Shown piece by piece: positions 33,782 through 42,463 of a stretch of DNA of 64,000 nt (position 1 is its first letter; each line of letters starts with the position of its first letter). Below the pieces are notes generated by a model that was not told the DNA's origin, did no database searches, and was given only the letters and a program-made list of their open reading frames with translations. Location: contig NZ_FNVT01000008.1 in NCBI RefSeq assembly GCF_900108335.1, positions 406,644 to 470,643 of the forward strand, in the 5' to 3' direction. The DNA is from Nonomuraea solani (lineage in GTDB: Bacteria > Actinomycetota > Actinomycetes > Streptosporangiales > Streptosporangiaceae). A program made the position numbers and the translations under genes.

Positions 33782-34837
33782 TCAGGCGGGGTACCAGAGG
33801 TCGGGCTCGCCGACGACCCGGCGCACCCGTCCCTTGGCCTCCAGCCAGACCAGGTGCGCCAGCGTCTCGTTGTTGGCCGAGCGCCGCATGAACGGCTGGA
33901 TCTTCTCCCACGGCCGCGACCAGGTGAGCCGGGTGGCCACGGCCCAGCAGTCGACCCCGTCGGCGGCGCCCACGACCTGCTCGATCTCCGCCAGCCGCTC
34001 GTCGTGGTGGGCCAGCACGCGATCCACCCGCCCGGCCAGCTCCAGGAACCGGTACTCGTGCGCGGGCAGCACCTCCTCCACCTCCAGCCCGCGTACGGCG
34101 GCCAGCGAGTCGAGGTAGTCGGCCAGCGGGTTCGGCCCCGACTGCGGGTGCACGGCCACGATGGGCGTGATCTTGGCCAGCACGTGGTCGCCGGAGAACA
34201 GCACCTTGCGCGAGGGCGAGACGAAGCACAGGTGCCCCGGCGAGTGGCCGGGAGTCCAGATCGCGCGCAGGTCCCAGCCGGGCAGGTCGAGCTCGTCGCC
34301 GTCCTCGACCAGCAGGTCGGGCTTGGCCATCGAGACCATGTGCCGGATCATCATCGAGGCCCCGGCCAGCTCGTCCAGCGTCAGCGGCGGGACGCCGCAG
34401 CGGCGCAGCAGCGCGCGCTCCCGTTCGATCAGGGAGTCGATGGCCGCGTCGTCGTAGCGCTCGCGGACCAGGCGCGCGTCGGCGGGGTGCAGCGCGATCC
34501 AGGCGCCCGACATCTCGCGGATGCGGCCGGCCAGGCCGTAGTGGTCGGGGTGGATGTGGGTGACGAGGACGCCCTTGACGTCGGTGATCGTGTACCCGGC
34601 CACGCCCAGGCCGGCGACGAGGGCGTCGTACGCCTCGTCGGTGTTCCAGCCGGCGTCGATGATCGCCACGCCGCCGGGGAGTTCGAGGGCGTAGACGAGG
34701 ACGTAACGGAGGGGGTTGATCGGGATGGGCACCGGGATCGACCACAGCCCTGGGCGTACGCGTTCGACGTCCGGGATCGTTCCGCCGGTCCACGCCTCCC
34801 GCTGCGCCACGTTGGCCGGGGTCACTGCGAAGTTCAC
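33782..34837 (-). CDS. MBL-fold metallohydrolase
   Basis: 351 residues. Metallo-beta-lactamase fold: AIIDAGWNTDEAYDAL near residue 57, the metal motif HIHPDHYGLAGRI (HxHxDH) near 94, further ligands in WTPGHSPGHLCFV near 217 and FSGDHVLAKITP. C-terminal extension with EEVLPAHEYRF. It hydrolyses an ester, thioester or lactone; the position beside lipid-degradation-type genes suggests acyl-CoA or sterol-ring intermediates (inference). Divergent from the reductase at 34884 with a palindrome in the 46-bp gap. Confidence 0.85.
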   Translation of the reverse strand: MNFAVTPANVAQREAWTGGTIPDVERVRPGLWSIPVPIPINPLRYVLVYALELPGGVAIIDAGWNTDEAYDALVAGLGVAGYTITDVKGVLVTHIHPDHYGLAGRIREMSGAWIALHPADARLVRERYDDAAIDSLIERERALLRRCGVPPLTLDELAGASMMIRHMVSMAKPDLLVEDGDELDLPGWDLRAIWTPGHSPGHLCFVSPSRKVLFSGDHVLAKITPIVAVHPQSGPNPLADYLDSLAAVRGLEVEEVLPAHEYRFLELAGRVDRVLAHHDERLAEIEQVVGAADGVDCWAVATRLTWSRPWEKIQPFMRRSANNETLAHLVWLEAKGRVRRVVGEPDLWYPA

Positions 34838-34859
34838 GTACCCGAATATAGTTCCGGGC

Positions 34860-34874
34860 TAGAATCGTGTTCTA
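34860..34874. promoter_or_regulatory. TAGAA-N5-TTCTA operator between divergent MBL and reductase genes
   Basis: TAGAATCGTGTTCTA has perfect 5-bp arms around five bases and is placed to control both divergent genes. Confidence 0.55.
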
Positions 34875-34883
34875 CTAGGGGTC

Positions 34884-35729
34884 ATGAAGCTGAGACGTGA
34901 GATCTCAGACGATGGCCGCTTCGTCCGCCAGCCGAACCGTTTCACGGAGCGGCTCGGCCCTCCCGAACCCGGCCGCTACCGGGTCTACGCCTCCTACGCC
35001 TGCCCTTGGGCACAGCGCGTACTGATCGTCCGGGCGCTCCTCGGCCTGGAAGACCTGCTGGACGTCACGATCGTCGACCCGATTCGCGACGAGAAGGGCT
35101 GGCGGATCCCCGGCGGCGACCCCGAATACCTGTCGGAGCTCTACCACGCGACCGACCCCGGCTACACGGGCCGCTACACCGTGCCGTGCGTGTGGGACAC
35201 CAGGGACGAACGGATCGTCACCAACGACTTCCCCCGGATCACCCTCGATCTGGAGACGTCGTGGGGCACCTCACCCAACCTCTATCCGGAACGCCTGCGC
35301 CCCGACATCGACATCATGAACGACCGCCTCTACCACGGCCTCAACAACGCGGTCTACGAGGCGGGCTTCTCCCGCGACCAGCAGGTGTACGAGGAGGCGG
35401 TGGCGCGCGTCTTCACCACCCTCGGCCTCCTGGAGGTGCGGCTGGCCGAGTCGGAGTTCCTCTTCGACACGCTCACCGACAGTGACGTGCGCCTCTACAC
35501 GACCCTGGCCAGGTTCGACGCGGTCTACTACGCGCACTTCAAGTGTTCGGTACGGCGGCTCACGGACCATCCGGCCCTGTGGGCGTACGCGCGCCGTCTC
35601 TATGCCATCCCGGCCTTCCGCGAGACCACCGACTTCGACCAGATCAAGCGCCATTACTACCTCACCCAGACCAACATCAACCCGAGCCGGATCGTGCCGG
35701 TAGGACCTGAGCTCGACTGGAGCCTGTAG
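34884..35729 (+). CDS. Xi-class glutathione-transferase-like hydroquinone reductase
   Basis: 281 residues. Thioredoxin-fold N-terminal half with the catalytic motif SYACPWAQRVLI, nucleophile Cys40 followed by Pro-Trp, the signature of glutathionyl-hydroquinone reductases; LLDVTIVDPIRDEKGW and YTGRYTVPCVWD follow. All-helical C-terminal half with ERLRPDIDIMNDRLYHGLNNAVYEAGF. The family removes a thiol conjugated to hydroquinones. Actinomycetes make mycothiol rather than glutathione, so the in vivo thiol is probably mycothiol. Its 3' end overlaps the convergent MFS gene by 53 bp. Confidence 0.85.
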   Translation: MKLRREISDDGRFVRQPNRFTERLGPPEPGRYRVYASYACPWAQRVLIVRALLGLEDLLDVTIVDPIRDEKGWRIPGGDPEYLSELYHATDPGYTGRYTVPCVWDTRDERIVTNDFPRITLDLETSWGTSPNLYPERLRPDIDIMNDRLYHGLNNAVYEAGFSRDQQVYEEAVARVFTTLGLLEVRLAESEFLFDTLTDSDVRLYTTLARFDAVYYAHFKCSVRRLTDHPALWAYARRLYAIPAFRETTDFDQIKRHYYLTQTNINPSRIVPVGPELDWSL

Positions 35730-36954
35730 GCATCCGCACGAACAGCAGGGCCGACGACAGCATCACCACGGCCGCGATCGTCCAGGCGGCGGCAAGGCCC
35801 GCCTGGCCGGCCAGGGTGCCGAGGGTCAGGTTGGCCACGATCCCGCCGGCCTGCAGGGAGAGCGAGCTCGTCGAGGTGACGGTCGTGCGCTCGGCGGCGG
35901 TGACCGCCTTGTGGGTCATCTCCAGGCACAGCAGCCCCGTCACCGCGCCGCCGACGAACAGCAGGACGTAGGCCAGACCGGCGCTCACCAGCCCGGCCGG
36001 GCCGTTCAGCTCCGACGTCGCGGCCAGCATCCCGACGGAGAGCGCGGTCAGCACGGTGCCCGCGATCGCTCCCCTGGCCGAGCCGCCGGCCAGACGCGCC
36101 ACACGGGGCGCGAGCGCGCTTCCGGTCGCGCTGCCGGCGAACCCCAGCGCCGCGACCACGGCGTAGGCCAGGCTGCCGCGCTCGGCCGTGCCCGCCAGCT
36201 CGGCCAGCCGGCCGGGGGTGAGCAGCTCGATGCTGATCAGGACCACGCCCGACGCCGCCGCGGCCGCCATGAGCCGGCGCAGCGTGGCGCCGCCCGTGGC
36301 CAGCCGCACACCCGCGGCCACCGTCGCCGGCACCTCGCGCAGCACGCTCGCCAGCGAGCGATGGGCGTGCCGCGGCTCCGGCAGCGCGAACACCACCACG
36401 ACCAGCAGGACCGCCGCCGCCACCGCGCCCGCCAGGGGCGGCGCCGCCAGCGGGAAGATCAGCGAGGGCGACACCAGGAGCGGCAGGGCGCCGCCCGCCA
36501 GCACGCCGCCGCACAGGGCCACGGACTCCATCGCGCCGCCCCTGGCCAGGCCCGGCTTGAGGTCGGCGCCGGGGCCCTCCAGGTCGTGGAGCGTGTCGAC
36601 GTACCAGGAGGCGGCCGGGCCGCTGGACAGTGCCCTGGCCACGCCCTTCAGGATCCCGCTCATCAGGAACATCGCGAACGTCGTGGACACGCTCATCAGC
36701 ACGAGCCCCGCCACGGTGAACGCGGCCGAGGCCGCCAGCACCACGCGCCGCCCCACGACGTCGGCCAGCCCGCCGGTGGGCAGCTCCAGGCCGATGGTCA
36801 CGATCGAGAACACGGTCACCGCCAGGCCGATCTGACCCAGGCCGAGACCTCGCCCGGCCATCAACAGGACCATGGCGGCCATCATGAGGCCGGGTGGCAG
36901 CCAGGTCAGGAAGCTGACGAGCATGTAGCGCCGTAACGCGGAGCGCGCGGTCAT
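35677..36954 (-). CDS. MFS transporter
   Basis: 425 residues from ATG 36954, which overlaps the regulator stop (ATGA 36951-36954). About twelve membrane segments; the cytoplasmic loop 2-3 motif is GGLADVVGRRVVLAASAAF near residue 65, and the N-terminus is YMLVSFLTWLPPGLMMAAMVLLM. It resembles drug or metabolite exporters of the major facilitator superfamily. The ArsR-type regulator encoded immediately upstream in the same transcript probably controls its level; the substrate is not evident. Confidence 0.87.
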   Translation of the reverse strand: MTARSALRRYMLVSFLTWLPPGLMMAAMVLLMAGRGLGLGQIGLAVTVFSIVTIGLELPTGGLADVVGRRVVLAASAAFTVAGLVLMSVSTTFAMFLMSGILKGVARALSSGPAASWYVDTLHDLEGPGADLKPGLARGGAMESVALCGGVLAGGALPLLVSPSLIFPLAAPPLAGAVAAAVLLVVVVFALPEPRHAHRSLASVLREVPATVAAGVRLATGGATLRRLMAAAAASGVVLISIELLTPGRLAELAGTAERGSLAYAVVAALGFAGSATGSALAPRVARLAGGSARGAIAGTVLTALSVGMLAATSELNGPAGLVSAGLAYVLLFVGGAVTGLLCLEMTHKAVTAAERTTVTSTSSLSLQAGGIVANLTLGTLAGQAGLAAAWTIAAVVMLSSALLFVRMPTGSSRAQVLPARSGSG

Positions 36955-37514
36955 GAGTCCTCCGTCCGTGAACGCGGGACGGCGCCGTACCAGAGGTGCA
37001 CCTTCCTGGCGTCGGGATGATCGGCGTAGCGGGCGGCGAGGTCGCGCAGCAGCTCCCCGGCCCGCTCCTCGAACTCCTTCAGCGCGGCCGGCGGCAGCAC
37101 GAGCAGGTCGTCGCTCATCCCCGCGACCTCCACCCACTCACGCGGCCAGTCGGCGAGGTCGAACTCCTCTAGCACCCGGCCCACCATCTCGGCCTGGCGC
37201 AGGTGCATGATCTTGACGGCCTCACGTCCCTCGCCGGTGCCGGACAGCTTGCCGGCGTCCCACGAGGTGTAGCGGTAGCGGGAGCGCCAGCGGCGTTCGC
37301 GGCCGTCACGCTGCTCGGAGTCCTCCTCGACGAAGCCGTACTTGAACAGGATGCGCAGGTGGTAGCTGGTCGAGCCGGAGCTCTCGCCCACCTTCCTGCC
37401 CAGCTCGCTGGCGGTCGCGGGGCCGTCGGTGCGCAGCAGGCCGAGCAGCCGGACCCGCAGCGGGTGGGCGACCACCTTGAGCACCTGCGGATCGCCGATC
37501 CGGTATTCCTCCAT
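36951..37514 (-). CDS. ArsR-family (winged-helix) transcriptional regulator
   Basis: 187 residues from ATG 37514 (MEEYRIGDPQVL...); GTG 37523 is an alternative. DNA-binding domain: VLKVVAHPLRVRLLGLLRTDGPATASELGRKVGESSGSTSYHLRILFKYGFVEE over about residues 10-63. No metal-binding CxC is present, so it is an ArsR-like metabolite or drug sensor rather than a metal sensor. Two overlapping GCAAA-N6-TTTGC repeats lie just before it and could control both this operon and the divergent gene at 37588. Confidence 0.85.
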   Translation of the reverse strand: MEEYRIGDPQVLKVVAHPLRVRLLGLLRTDGPATASELGRKVGESSGSTSYHLRILFKYGFVEEDSEQRDGRERRWRSRYRYTSWDAGKLSGTGEGREAVKIMHLRQAEMVGRVLEEFDLADWPREWVEVAGMSDDLLVLPPAALKEFEERAGELLRDLAARYADHPDARKVHLWYGAVPRSRTEDS

Positions 37515-37531
37515 GTTGCTCACGGTAGACC

Positions 37532-37561
37532 GCAAAGGCAATTTTGCAAAGGGAATTTTGC
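37532..37561. promoter_or_regulatory. Double operator of the ArsR-like regulator
   Basis: Two tandem copies of GCAAAGGSAATTTTGC (37532-37547 and 37546-37561), sharing two bases; each is a GCAAA/TTTGC inverted repeat. AT-rich compared with surroundings. Confidence 0.55.
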
Positions 37562-37587
37562 GGATTGGTCCTCAATAGACTGGGGGA

Positions 37588-38232
37588 ATGCTTGACGACA
37601 TCTCGGTGGACGACGCCGTCTTCGCGCTGCGACCCGACTTCGCGGTGCTGATCATGACCGCCCACGGCCTGCGCAACGGGCCCACGGACGACCGGTCCCG
37701 CGTGTGGCTGGCCGAGGCCTCGGCGCAGGAGATCCAGGGGGACAAGATCGACGCCTGGAAGGAGGCGTACAAGGCGTTCGGGGCCAAACCGCAGCGCACC
37801 AGGCCGTCGGTCGACGCCCTCACCCGGCGGATGCCGCTGCCGGAGATCAATCAGGTGGTGGACGCGTACAACTCGATCAGCGTCAAGCACGCGCTGCCCA
37901 TCGGCGGCGAGGACCTCGACCGCTACGTCGGCCCCGCGCGGCTGGTCAGGGCCGCCGGCGACGAGCCGTCGGAGGAGGCGCTCGGGCAGCCGGAGCCCGG
38001 CGAGGTGATCTGGCGCGACGACGTCGGCGTCACCTGTCGCAGGTGGAACTGGCGCCAGGTCGTGCGCACCCGCCTCACCGAGGAGACCACCAACGCGATC
38101 TTCCTTCTGGAGCGGCTGGAGCCGATGTCGCTGGAGGAGCTGAAGCAGGCGGGCGAGGAGCTGGCCGACCTCCTGTCCGAGTTGTCCCCTGAGGTGCGGA
38201 TCGCCAGTCGCCTGGTGTCCGGCGGGAAATAA
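37588..38232 (+). CDS. B3/B4 tRNA-binding-domain protein
   Basis: 214 residues. It matches stand-alone B3/B4-domain proteins, related to the editing domain of the phenylalanyl-tRNA synthetase beta chain: DFAVLIMTAHGLRNG near residue 17, AWKEAYKAFGAKPQRTRPSVDALTRR near 56, LPEINQVVDAYNSISVKHALPIGGEDL near 84, and VTCRRWNWRQVVRTRLTEETTNAIFLLE near 148. Such proteins are thought to clear mischarged tRNAs or related compounds. Cytoplasmic, single gene, divergent from the ArsR/MFS operon. Confidence 0.82.
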   Translation: MLDDISVDDAVFALRPDFAVLIMTAHGLRNGPTDDRSRVWLAEASAQEIQGDKIDAWKEAYKAFGAKPQRTRPSVDALTRRMPLPEINQVVDAYNSISVKHALPIGGEDLDRYVGPARLVRAAGDEPSEEALGQPEPGEVIWRDDVGVTCRRWNWRQVVRTRLTEETTNAIFLLERLEPMSLEELKQAGEELADLLSELSPEVRIASRLVSGGK

Positions 38233-38436
38233 ACCTGCTCCGGCAGTGTTGATACCAAAGCGTAATAATTGCTGCACCACCCGGATTGACGAGGGGGGCG
38301 TGACCTCTTTGCGCGCTCCTGAGAGGATCGTGCGAGGCGGCACGTGCCCTTCGGCGCGCGCTGCCAGTCCGGGCGAGTAGCCTTGGACAGGTTCTCTAAC
38401 ATCAACGCCGATCTGCGGAAGAGGGCGATTTCCGCC

Positions 38437-41400
38437 GTGTCGTCTGAGTCGTCGCGGACAAACCCGCTGGCAAGCTTTGGTCAGAACGAGTGGCTTGTCG
38501 ACGAGCTGTACCAGAAGTACCTCCAAGATCCCGAGTCTGTCGACAAGGCCTGGTGGAACTTCTTCGCTGACTACAACCCTGACTACGGACCGGGCCGGGC
38601 CCCGGTCAGGGAGGCGGCGAACGGCACTGTGACCGCCCCCCCTGCACCCCCGCAGGCGCCGCCAAAGGCGCCGCCCGCGGCCGAGAAGCCGAAGCAGCCG
38701 GCCACGCCGGTGCCCAAGGGCGCCGAAGAGGTCAAGCTGCGTGGCGCGGCGGCCCGTACGGCCGCCAACATGGACCTGTCGCTGACCGTGCCGACGGCGA
38801 CCAGTGTCCGGGCCATTCCGGCCAAGCTGCTCATCGACAACCGCATCGTGATCAACAATCACCTCAAGCGGGGCCGTGGCGGCAAGATCTCCTTCACGCA
38901 CCTGATCGGTTTCGCGATCGTCAAGGCGCTGCGGGCGATGCCGGAGATGAACTACTCCTTCACCGAGGTCGACGGCAAGCCGACCCTGGTCAAGCCCGAG
39001 CACGTGGGCTTCGGCCTGGCGATCGACGTCCAGAAGAGCAACGGCGAGCGCCAGCTGCTCGTGCCCTCCATCAAGGGCGCCGAGGAGATGGACTTCCGGC
39101 AGTTCTGGATCGCCTATGAGGAGGTCGTGCGCAAGGCGCGGGCGGGCAAGCTCGGCGTCGACGACTTCTCCGGCACCACGATCTCGCTGACCAACCCCGG
39201 CACGATCGGCACCGTGCACTCGGTGCCGCGCCTCATGCCCGGTCAGGGCACGATCATCGGCGTCGGCGCGATGGAATACCCGGCCGAATACCAGGGCGCG
39301 TCCCCGGACACGCTCTCGCGGCTGGCCGTCTCCAAGGTCATGACGCTGACCAGCACCTACGACCACCGGATCATTCAGGGCGCCCAGTCGGGCGACTTCC
39401 TGCGCCAGATCCACCGGTTGCTGCTCGGCGAGGACGGCTTCTACGACGAGATCTTCGAGGCGCTGCGGATCCCGTACGAGCCGGTCCGCTGGGTCCAGGA
39501 CATCTCGGCCTCGCACGACGACGACGTGGCGAAGTCGGCTCGCGTGATCGAGCTGATCCACGCCTACCGCGTGCGCGGCCACCTGATGGCCGAGACCGAC
39601 CCGCTCGAATACAAGCAGCGCAAGCACCCCGACCTCGACATCCAGTCGCACGGCCTGACGCTGTGGGACCTGGAGCGCGAGTTCGCCACCGGCGGTTTCG
39701 GCGGCCGGCCGCTGATGAAGCTGCGCGAGATCCTGGGCGTGCTGCGCGACTCCTACTGCCGCACCATCGGCATCGAGTACATGCACATCCAGAACCCCGA
39801 GGAGCGGGCCTGGATCCAGGCGCGGGTGGAGAAGCCGCACAAGTCGCCCGAGCGCGACGAGCAGCTCAACATCCTGTCGCGGCTCAACACCGCCGAGGCG
39901 TTCGAGACGTTCCTGCAGACGAAGTTCGTCGGCCAGAAGCGCTTCTCGCTGGAGGGCGGCGAGTCCCTGATCCCGCTGCTCGACTCGGTGATCAGCGACG
40001 CCGCCGACGAGGACCTCGACGAGGTCGTCATCGGCATGGCCCACCGCGGCCGCCTCAACGTGCTGGCCAACATCGTGGGCAAGTCCTACGCCCAGATCTT
40101 CGGCGAGTTCGAGGGCAACATCGACCCGCGCACGGCGCACGGCTCGGGCGACGTGAAATACCACCTCGGCGCGACCGGCGAGTTCACCGCGCCGAGCGGC
40201 AAGACGATCACCGCGTCCGTGGTGGCCAACCCCTCCCACCTGGAGGCGGTCAACCCGGTGCTGGAGGGCGTCGTCCGCGCCAAGCAGGACCTCCTGGAGC
40301 GCGGCGAGGAGGGCTTCACGGTCCTTCCCGTCCTCATCCACGGTGACGCGGCCTTCGCCGGCCAGGGTGTCGTGGCCGAGACGCTCAACCTGTCGCAGCT
40401 GCGCGGCTACCGCACCGGCGGCACCGTGCACGTGGTGGTCAACAACCAGGTCGGCTTCACGACCTCGCCCGCCTCGTCCCGCTCCTCGGTCTACGCGACC
40501 GACGTGGCGCGGATGATCCAGGCGCCGATCTTCCACGTCAACGGCGACGACCCCGAGGCCGTGGTCCGCGTGGGCGAGCTGGCCTACGAATACCGCCAGG
40601 CGTTCCGCAAGGACATCGTCATCGACCTCATCTGCTACCGCCGCCGCGGTCACAACGAGGGCGACAACCCGGCCTTCACCCAGCCGCTGATGTACGACCT
40701 CATCGACGCCAAGCGCTCGACCCGCAAGCTCTACACCGAGGCCCTGATCGGCCGCGGCGACATCACGGTCGAAGAGGCCGAGCAGGCGCTGCGCGACTAC
40801 CAGGCCAAGCTGGAGCAGGCGTTCACCGAGACCCGCGAGGCGGCGAAGAAGCCGCTCGAAGCGGGTGCGATGCGGGTGCCGCACACCGAGGTCGTCAAGT
40901 GGTCCCACGAGGACACGCCGACCGCGATCACCCACGAGACGCTCAAGCGCATCGTGGACACCCAGCTCAACCTGCCCGACGGCTTCACGCCGCACCCGCG
41001 CCTGGCGCCGGTGCTGCAGCGCCGTGGCCAGATGGTCGAGCAGGACGCGATCGACTGGGCGATGGGTGAGACGCTGGCCTACGGCTCGCTGCTCATGGAC
41101 GGCCACCCGGTGCGCCTGGTCGGCCAGGACTCCCGGCGCGGCACGTTCACGCAGCGCCACGCCGTCCTGGTGGACCGGATGACCGGCGCCGACCACACGC
41201 CGCTCAAGACGTTCAACCAGGGCACCACGAAGTTCTACGTCTACGACTCGCTGCTCAGCGAGTTCGCGGCGCTGGGCTTCGAGTACGGCTACAGCGTCGT
41301 GCGGCCCGACGCCCTGGTCGCGTGGGAGGCGCAGTTCGGCGACTTCGTCAACGGCGCTCAGACGATCATCGACGAGTTCATCTCGTCGGGCGAGCAGAAG

Positions 41401-42078
41401 TGGGGCCAGAAGTCCTCGGTCGTGCTGCTGCTGCCGCACGGTTTCGAGGGCCAGGGCCCCGACCACTCCTCGGCCCGCATCGAGCGGTTCCTGCAGGTCT
41501 GCGCGCTCGACAACATGACGGTCGCGCAGCCCAGCACGCCGGCCAACTACTTCCACCTGCTGCGCTGGCAGGTGGAGTCGGAGCGGCACAAGCCGCTGGT
41601 GGTCTTCACGCCCAAGTCGCTGCTGCGGCACAAGGCGGCCACGTCCAAGGCGGTCGACTTCACCTCGGGGGCCTTCCAGCCCGTCATCGGTGACACCACC
41701 GCCGCCCAGGACAGGGTCTCCAAGGTCGTGCTCACCTCGGGCAGGCTCTACTACGACCTGGCCGCCTACCGCGACAAGAACAACCGTGACGACGTCGCGA
41801 TCGTGCGGCTCGAACGGCTCTACCCGTTCCCGGGCGAGGAATTGGCCACCGAGCTGGCGCGTTACAGCGGCCAGGCGGAGCTGATCTGGGCCCAGGACGA
41901 GCCGGTCAACATGGGGCCGTGGCCCTACCTGACGCTCAAGCTGGCGGAGGACCCGCAGATGCTGGGCGGGCGGCCGCTGCGCCGGGTGTCGCGCACGCCT
42001 AACAGTTCCCCGGCGACGGGGTCGCACAACTCGCACGACACGGAGCTCGAGGAGATCCTGCACCAGATCTTCGGCTGA
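38437..42078 (+). CDS. kgd: Multifunctional 2-oxoglutarate decarboxylase/dehydrogenase (E2-like plus E1)
   Basis: 1213 residues from GTG 38437 (SSESSRTNPLASFGQNEWLVDELYQKYL), preferred because homologues begin shortly before FGxNEWLV; the frame is open back to 38344. Order: N-terminal E1-type assembly helix; Pro/Ala linker (residues 65-105); E2o-like acyltransferase core with TYDHRIIQGAQSGDFL (catalytic His310); then thiamin-diphosphate E1 domains with GMAHRGRLNVLANI near 536, GDAAFAGQGVVAET, CYRRRGHNEGDNPAFTQP and the transketolase C-terminal part ending HQIFG. It lacks a lipoyl domain, as in actinobacterial Kgd/SucA. It feeds 2-oxoglutarate into succinyl-CoA, succinic semialdehyde or 2-hydroxy-3-oxoadipate. 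Followed by a strong terminator. Confidence 0.93.
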   Translation: MSSESSRTNPLASFGQNEWLVDELYQKYLQDPESVDKAWWNFFADYNPDYGPGRAPVREAANGTVTAPPAPPQAPPKAPPAAEKPKQPATPVPKGAEEVKLRGAAARTAANMDLSLTVPTATSVRAIPAKLLIDNRIVINNHLKRGRGGKISFTHLIGFAIVKALRAMPEMNYSFTEVDGKPTLVKPEHVGFGLAIDVQKSNGERQLLVPSIKGAEEMDFRQFWIAYEEVVRKARAGKLGVDDFSGTTISLTNPGTIGTVHSVPRLMPGQGTIIGVGAMEYPAEYQGASPDTLSRLAVSKVMTLTSTYDHRIIQGAQSGDFLRQIHRLLLGEDGFYDEIFEALRIPYEPVRWVQDISASHDDDVAKSARVIELIHAYRVRGHLMAETDPLEYKQRKHPDLDIQSHGLTLWDLEREFATGGFGGRPLMKLREILGVLRDSYCRTIGIEYMHIQNPEERAWIQARVEKPHKSPERDEQLNILSRLNTAEAFETFLQTKFVGQKRFSLEGGESLIPLLDSVISDAADEDLDEVVIGMAHRGRLNVLANIVGKSYAQIFGEFEGNIDPRTAHGSGDVKYHLGATGEFTAPSGKTITASVVANPSHLEAVNPVLEGVVRAKQDLLERGEEGFTVLPVLIHGDAAFAGQGVVAETLNLSQLRGYRTGGTVHVVVNNQVGFTTSPASSRSSVYATDVARMIQAPIFHVNGDDPEAVVRVGELAYEYRQAFRKDIVIDLICYRRRGHNEGDNPAFTQPLMYDLIDAKRSTRKLYTEALIGRGDITVEEAEQALRDYQAKLEQAFTETREAAKKPLEAGAMRVPHTEVVKWSHEDTPTAITHETLKRIVDTQLNLPDGFTPHPRLAPVLQRRGQMVEQDAIDWAMGETLAYGSLLMDGHPVRLVGQDSRRGTFTQRHAVLVDRMTGADHTPLKTFNQGTTKFYVYDSLLSEFAALGFEYGYSVVRPDALVAWEAQFGDFVNGAQTIIDEFISSGEQKWGQKSSVVLLLPHGFEGQGPDHSSARIERFLQVCALDNMTVAQPSTPANYFHLLRWQVESERHKPLVVFTPKSLLRHKAATSKAVDFTSGAFQPVIGDTTAAQDRVSKVVLTSGRLYYDLAAYRDKNNRDDVAIVRLERLYPFPGEELATELARYSGQAELIWAQDEPVNMGPWPYLTLKLAEDPQMLGGRPLRRVSRTPNSSPATGSHNSHDTELEEILHQIFG

Positions 42079-42090
42079 GCCTCTCTTCGG

Positions 42091-42120
42091 TGAGCCCCCG
42101 GCCTCCTGGCCGGGGGCTCA
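42091..42120 (+). terminator. Rho-independent-type terminator after kgd
   Basis: TGAGCCCCCGGCC and GGCCGGGGGCTCA form a perfect 13-bp stem with a TCCT loop, 12 bp after the kgd stop. No long T-run, as is common in actinomycetes. Confidence 0.82.
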
Positions 42121-42182
42121 CTGCTGTTTCAACCAGGCTAAAGTCAGGCGGGGCGAGGTGCCCCGGCGAGAAGGGGAAAACG

Positions 42183-42362
42183 ATGTACTTCACCGATCGG
42201 GGGATCGAGGAGCTGGTCTCGCGGCGGGGCGAGGAAGAGGTCAGCCTGCTCTGGCTCGGCGAGCGGCTGCGTGAGTTCGTCGATCTCAACCCCGAGTTCG
42301 AGACCCCGATCGAGCGGCTGGCCACCTGGCTGGCGCGCCTGGACGACGACGAGGACGAGTAA
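42183..42362 (+). CDS. Small conserved acidic protein (DUF6104-like)
   Basis: 59 residues, ATG with GAGAAGGGG upstream. MYFTDRGIEELVSRRGEEEV and the tail ATWLARLDDDEDE resemble the DUF6104 family, small proteins of unknown function often encoded next to the 2-oxoglutarate enzyme in actinomycetes. Helical, highly acidic, no Cys, cytoplasmic. The strong hairpin between the two genes indicates a separate transcript despite the conserved neighbourhood. Confidence 0.78.
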   Translation: MYFTDRGIEELVSRRGEEEVSLLWLGERLREFVDLNPEFETPIERLATWLARLDDDEDE

Positions 42363-42395
42363 CGCTCGCCACCCCCTTGCGAAACGCGATACATC

Positions 42396-42425
42396 TTGAG
42401 TTTTCACTAATCACGACATATCGTG
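42396..42425 (+). promoter_or_regulatory. Promoter and PadR-type operator of the DUF4097-padR operon
   Basis: TTGAGT (42396-42401), 17 bp, TATCGT (42419-42424). The -10 box lies inside the inverted repeat CACGA-CATA-TCGTG (42412-42425), a likely site for the PadR protein encoded in the same operon. Confidence 0.55.
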
Positions 42426-42463
42426 TTTATAGAGGAACATGTCGCCAGGAGGGCGGGGGAAGC

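Noticed and set aside
37306..42063. A 1585-residue open frame on the minus strand opposite kgd
   Set aside because: It is an antisense shadow of the high-GC third-position pattern of kgd: Arg/Val/His/Leu-rich, no domain, no ribosome-binding site.
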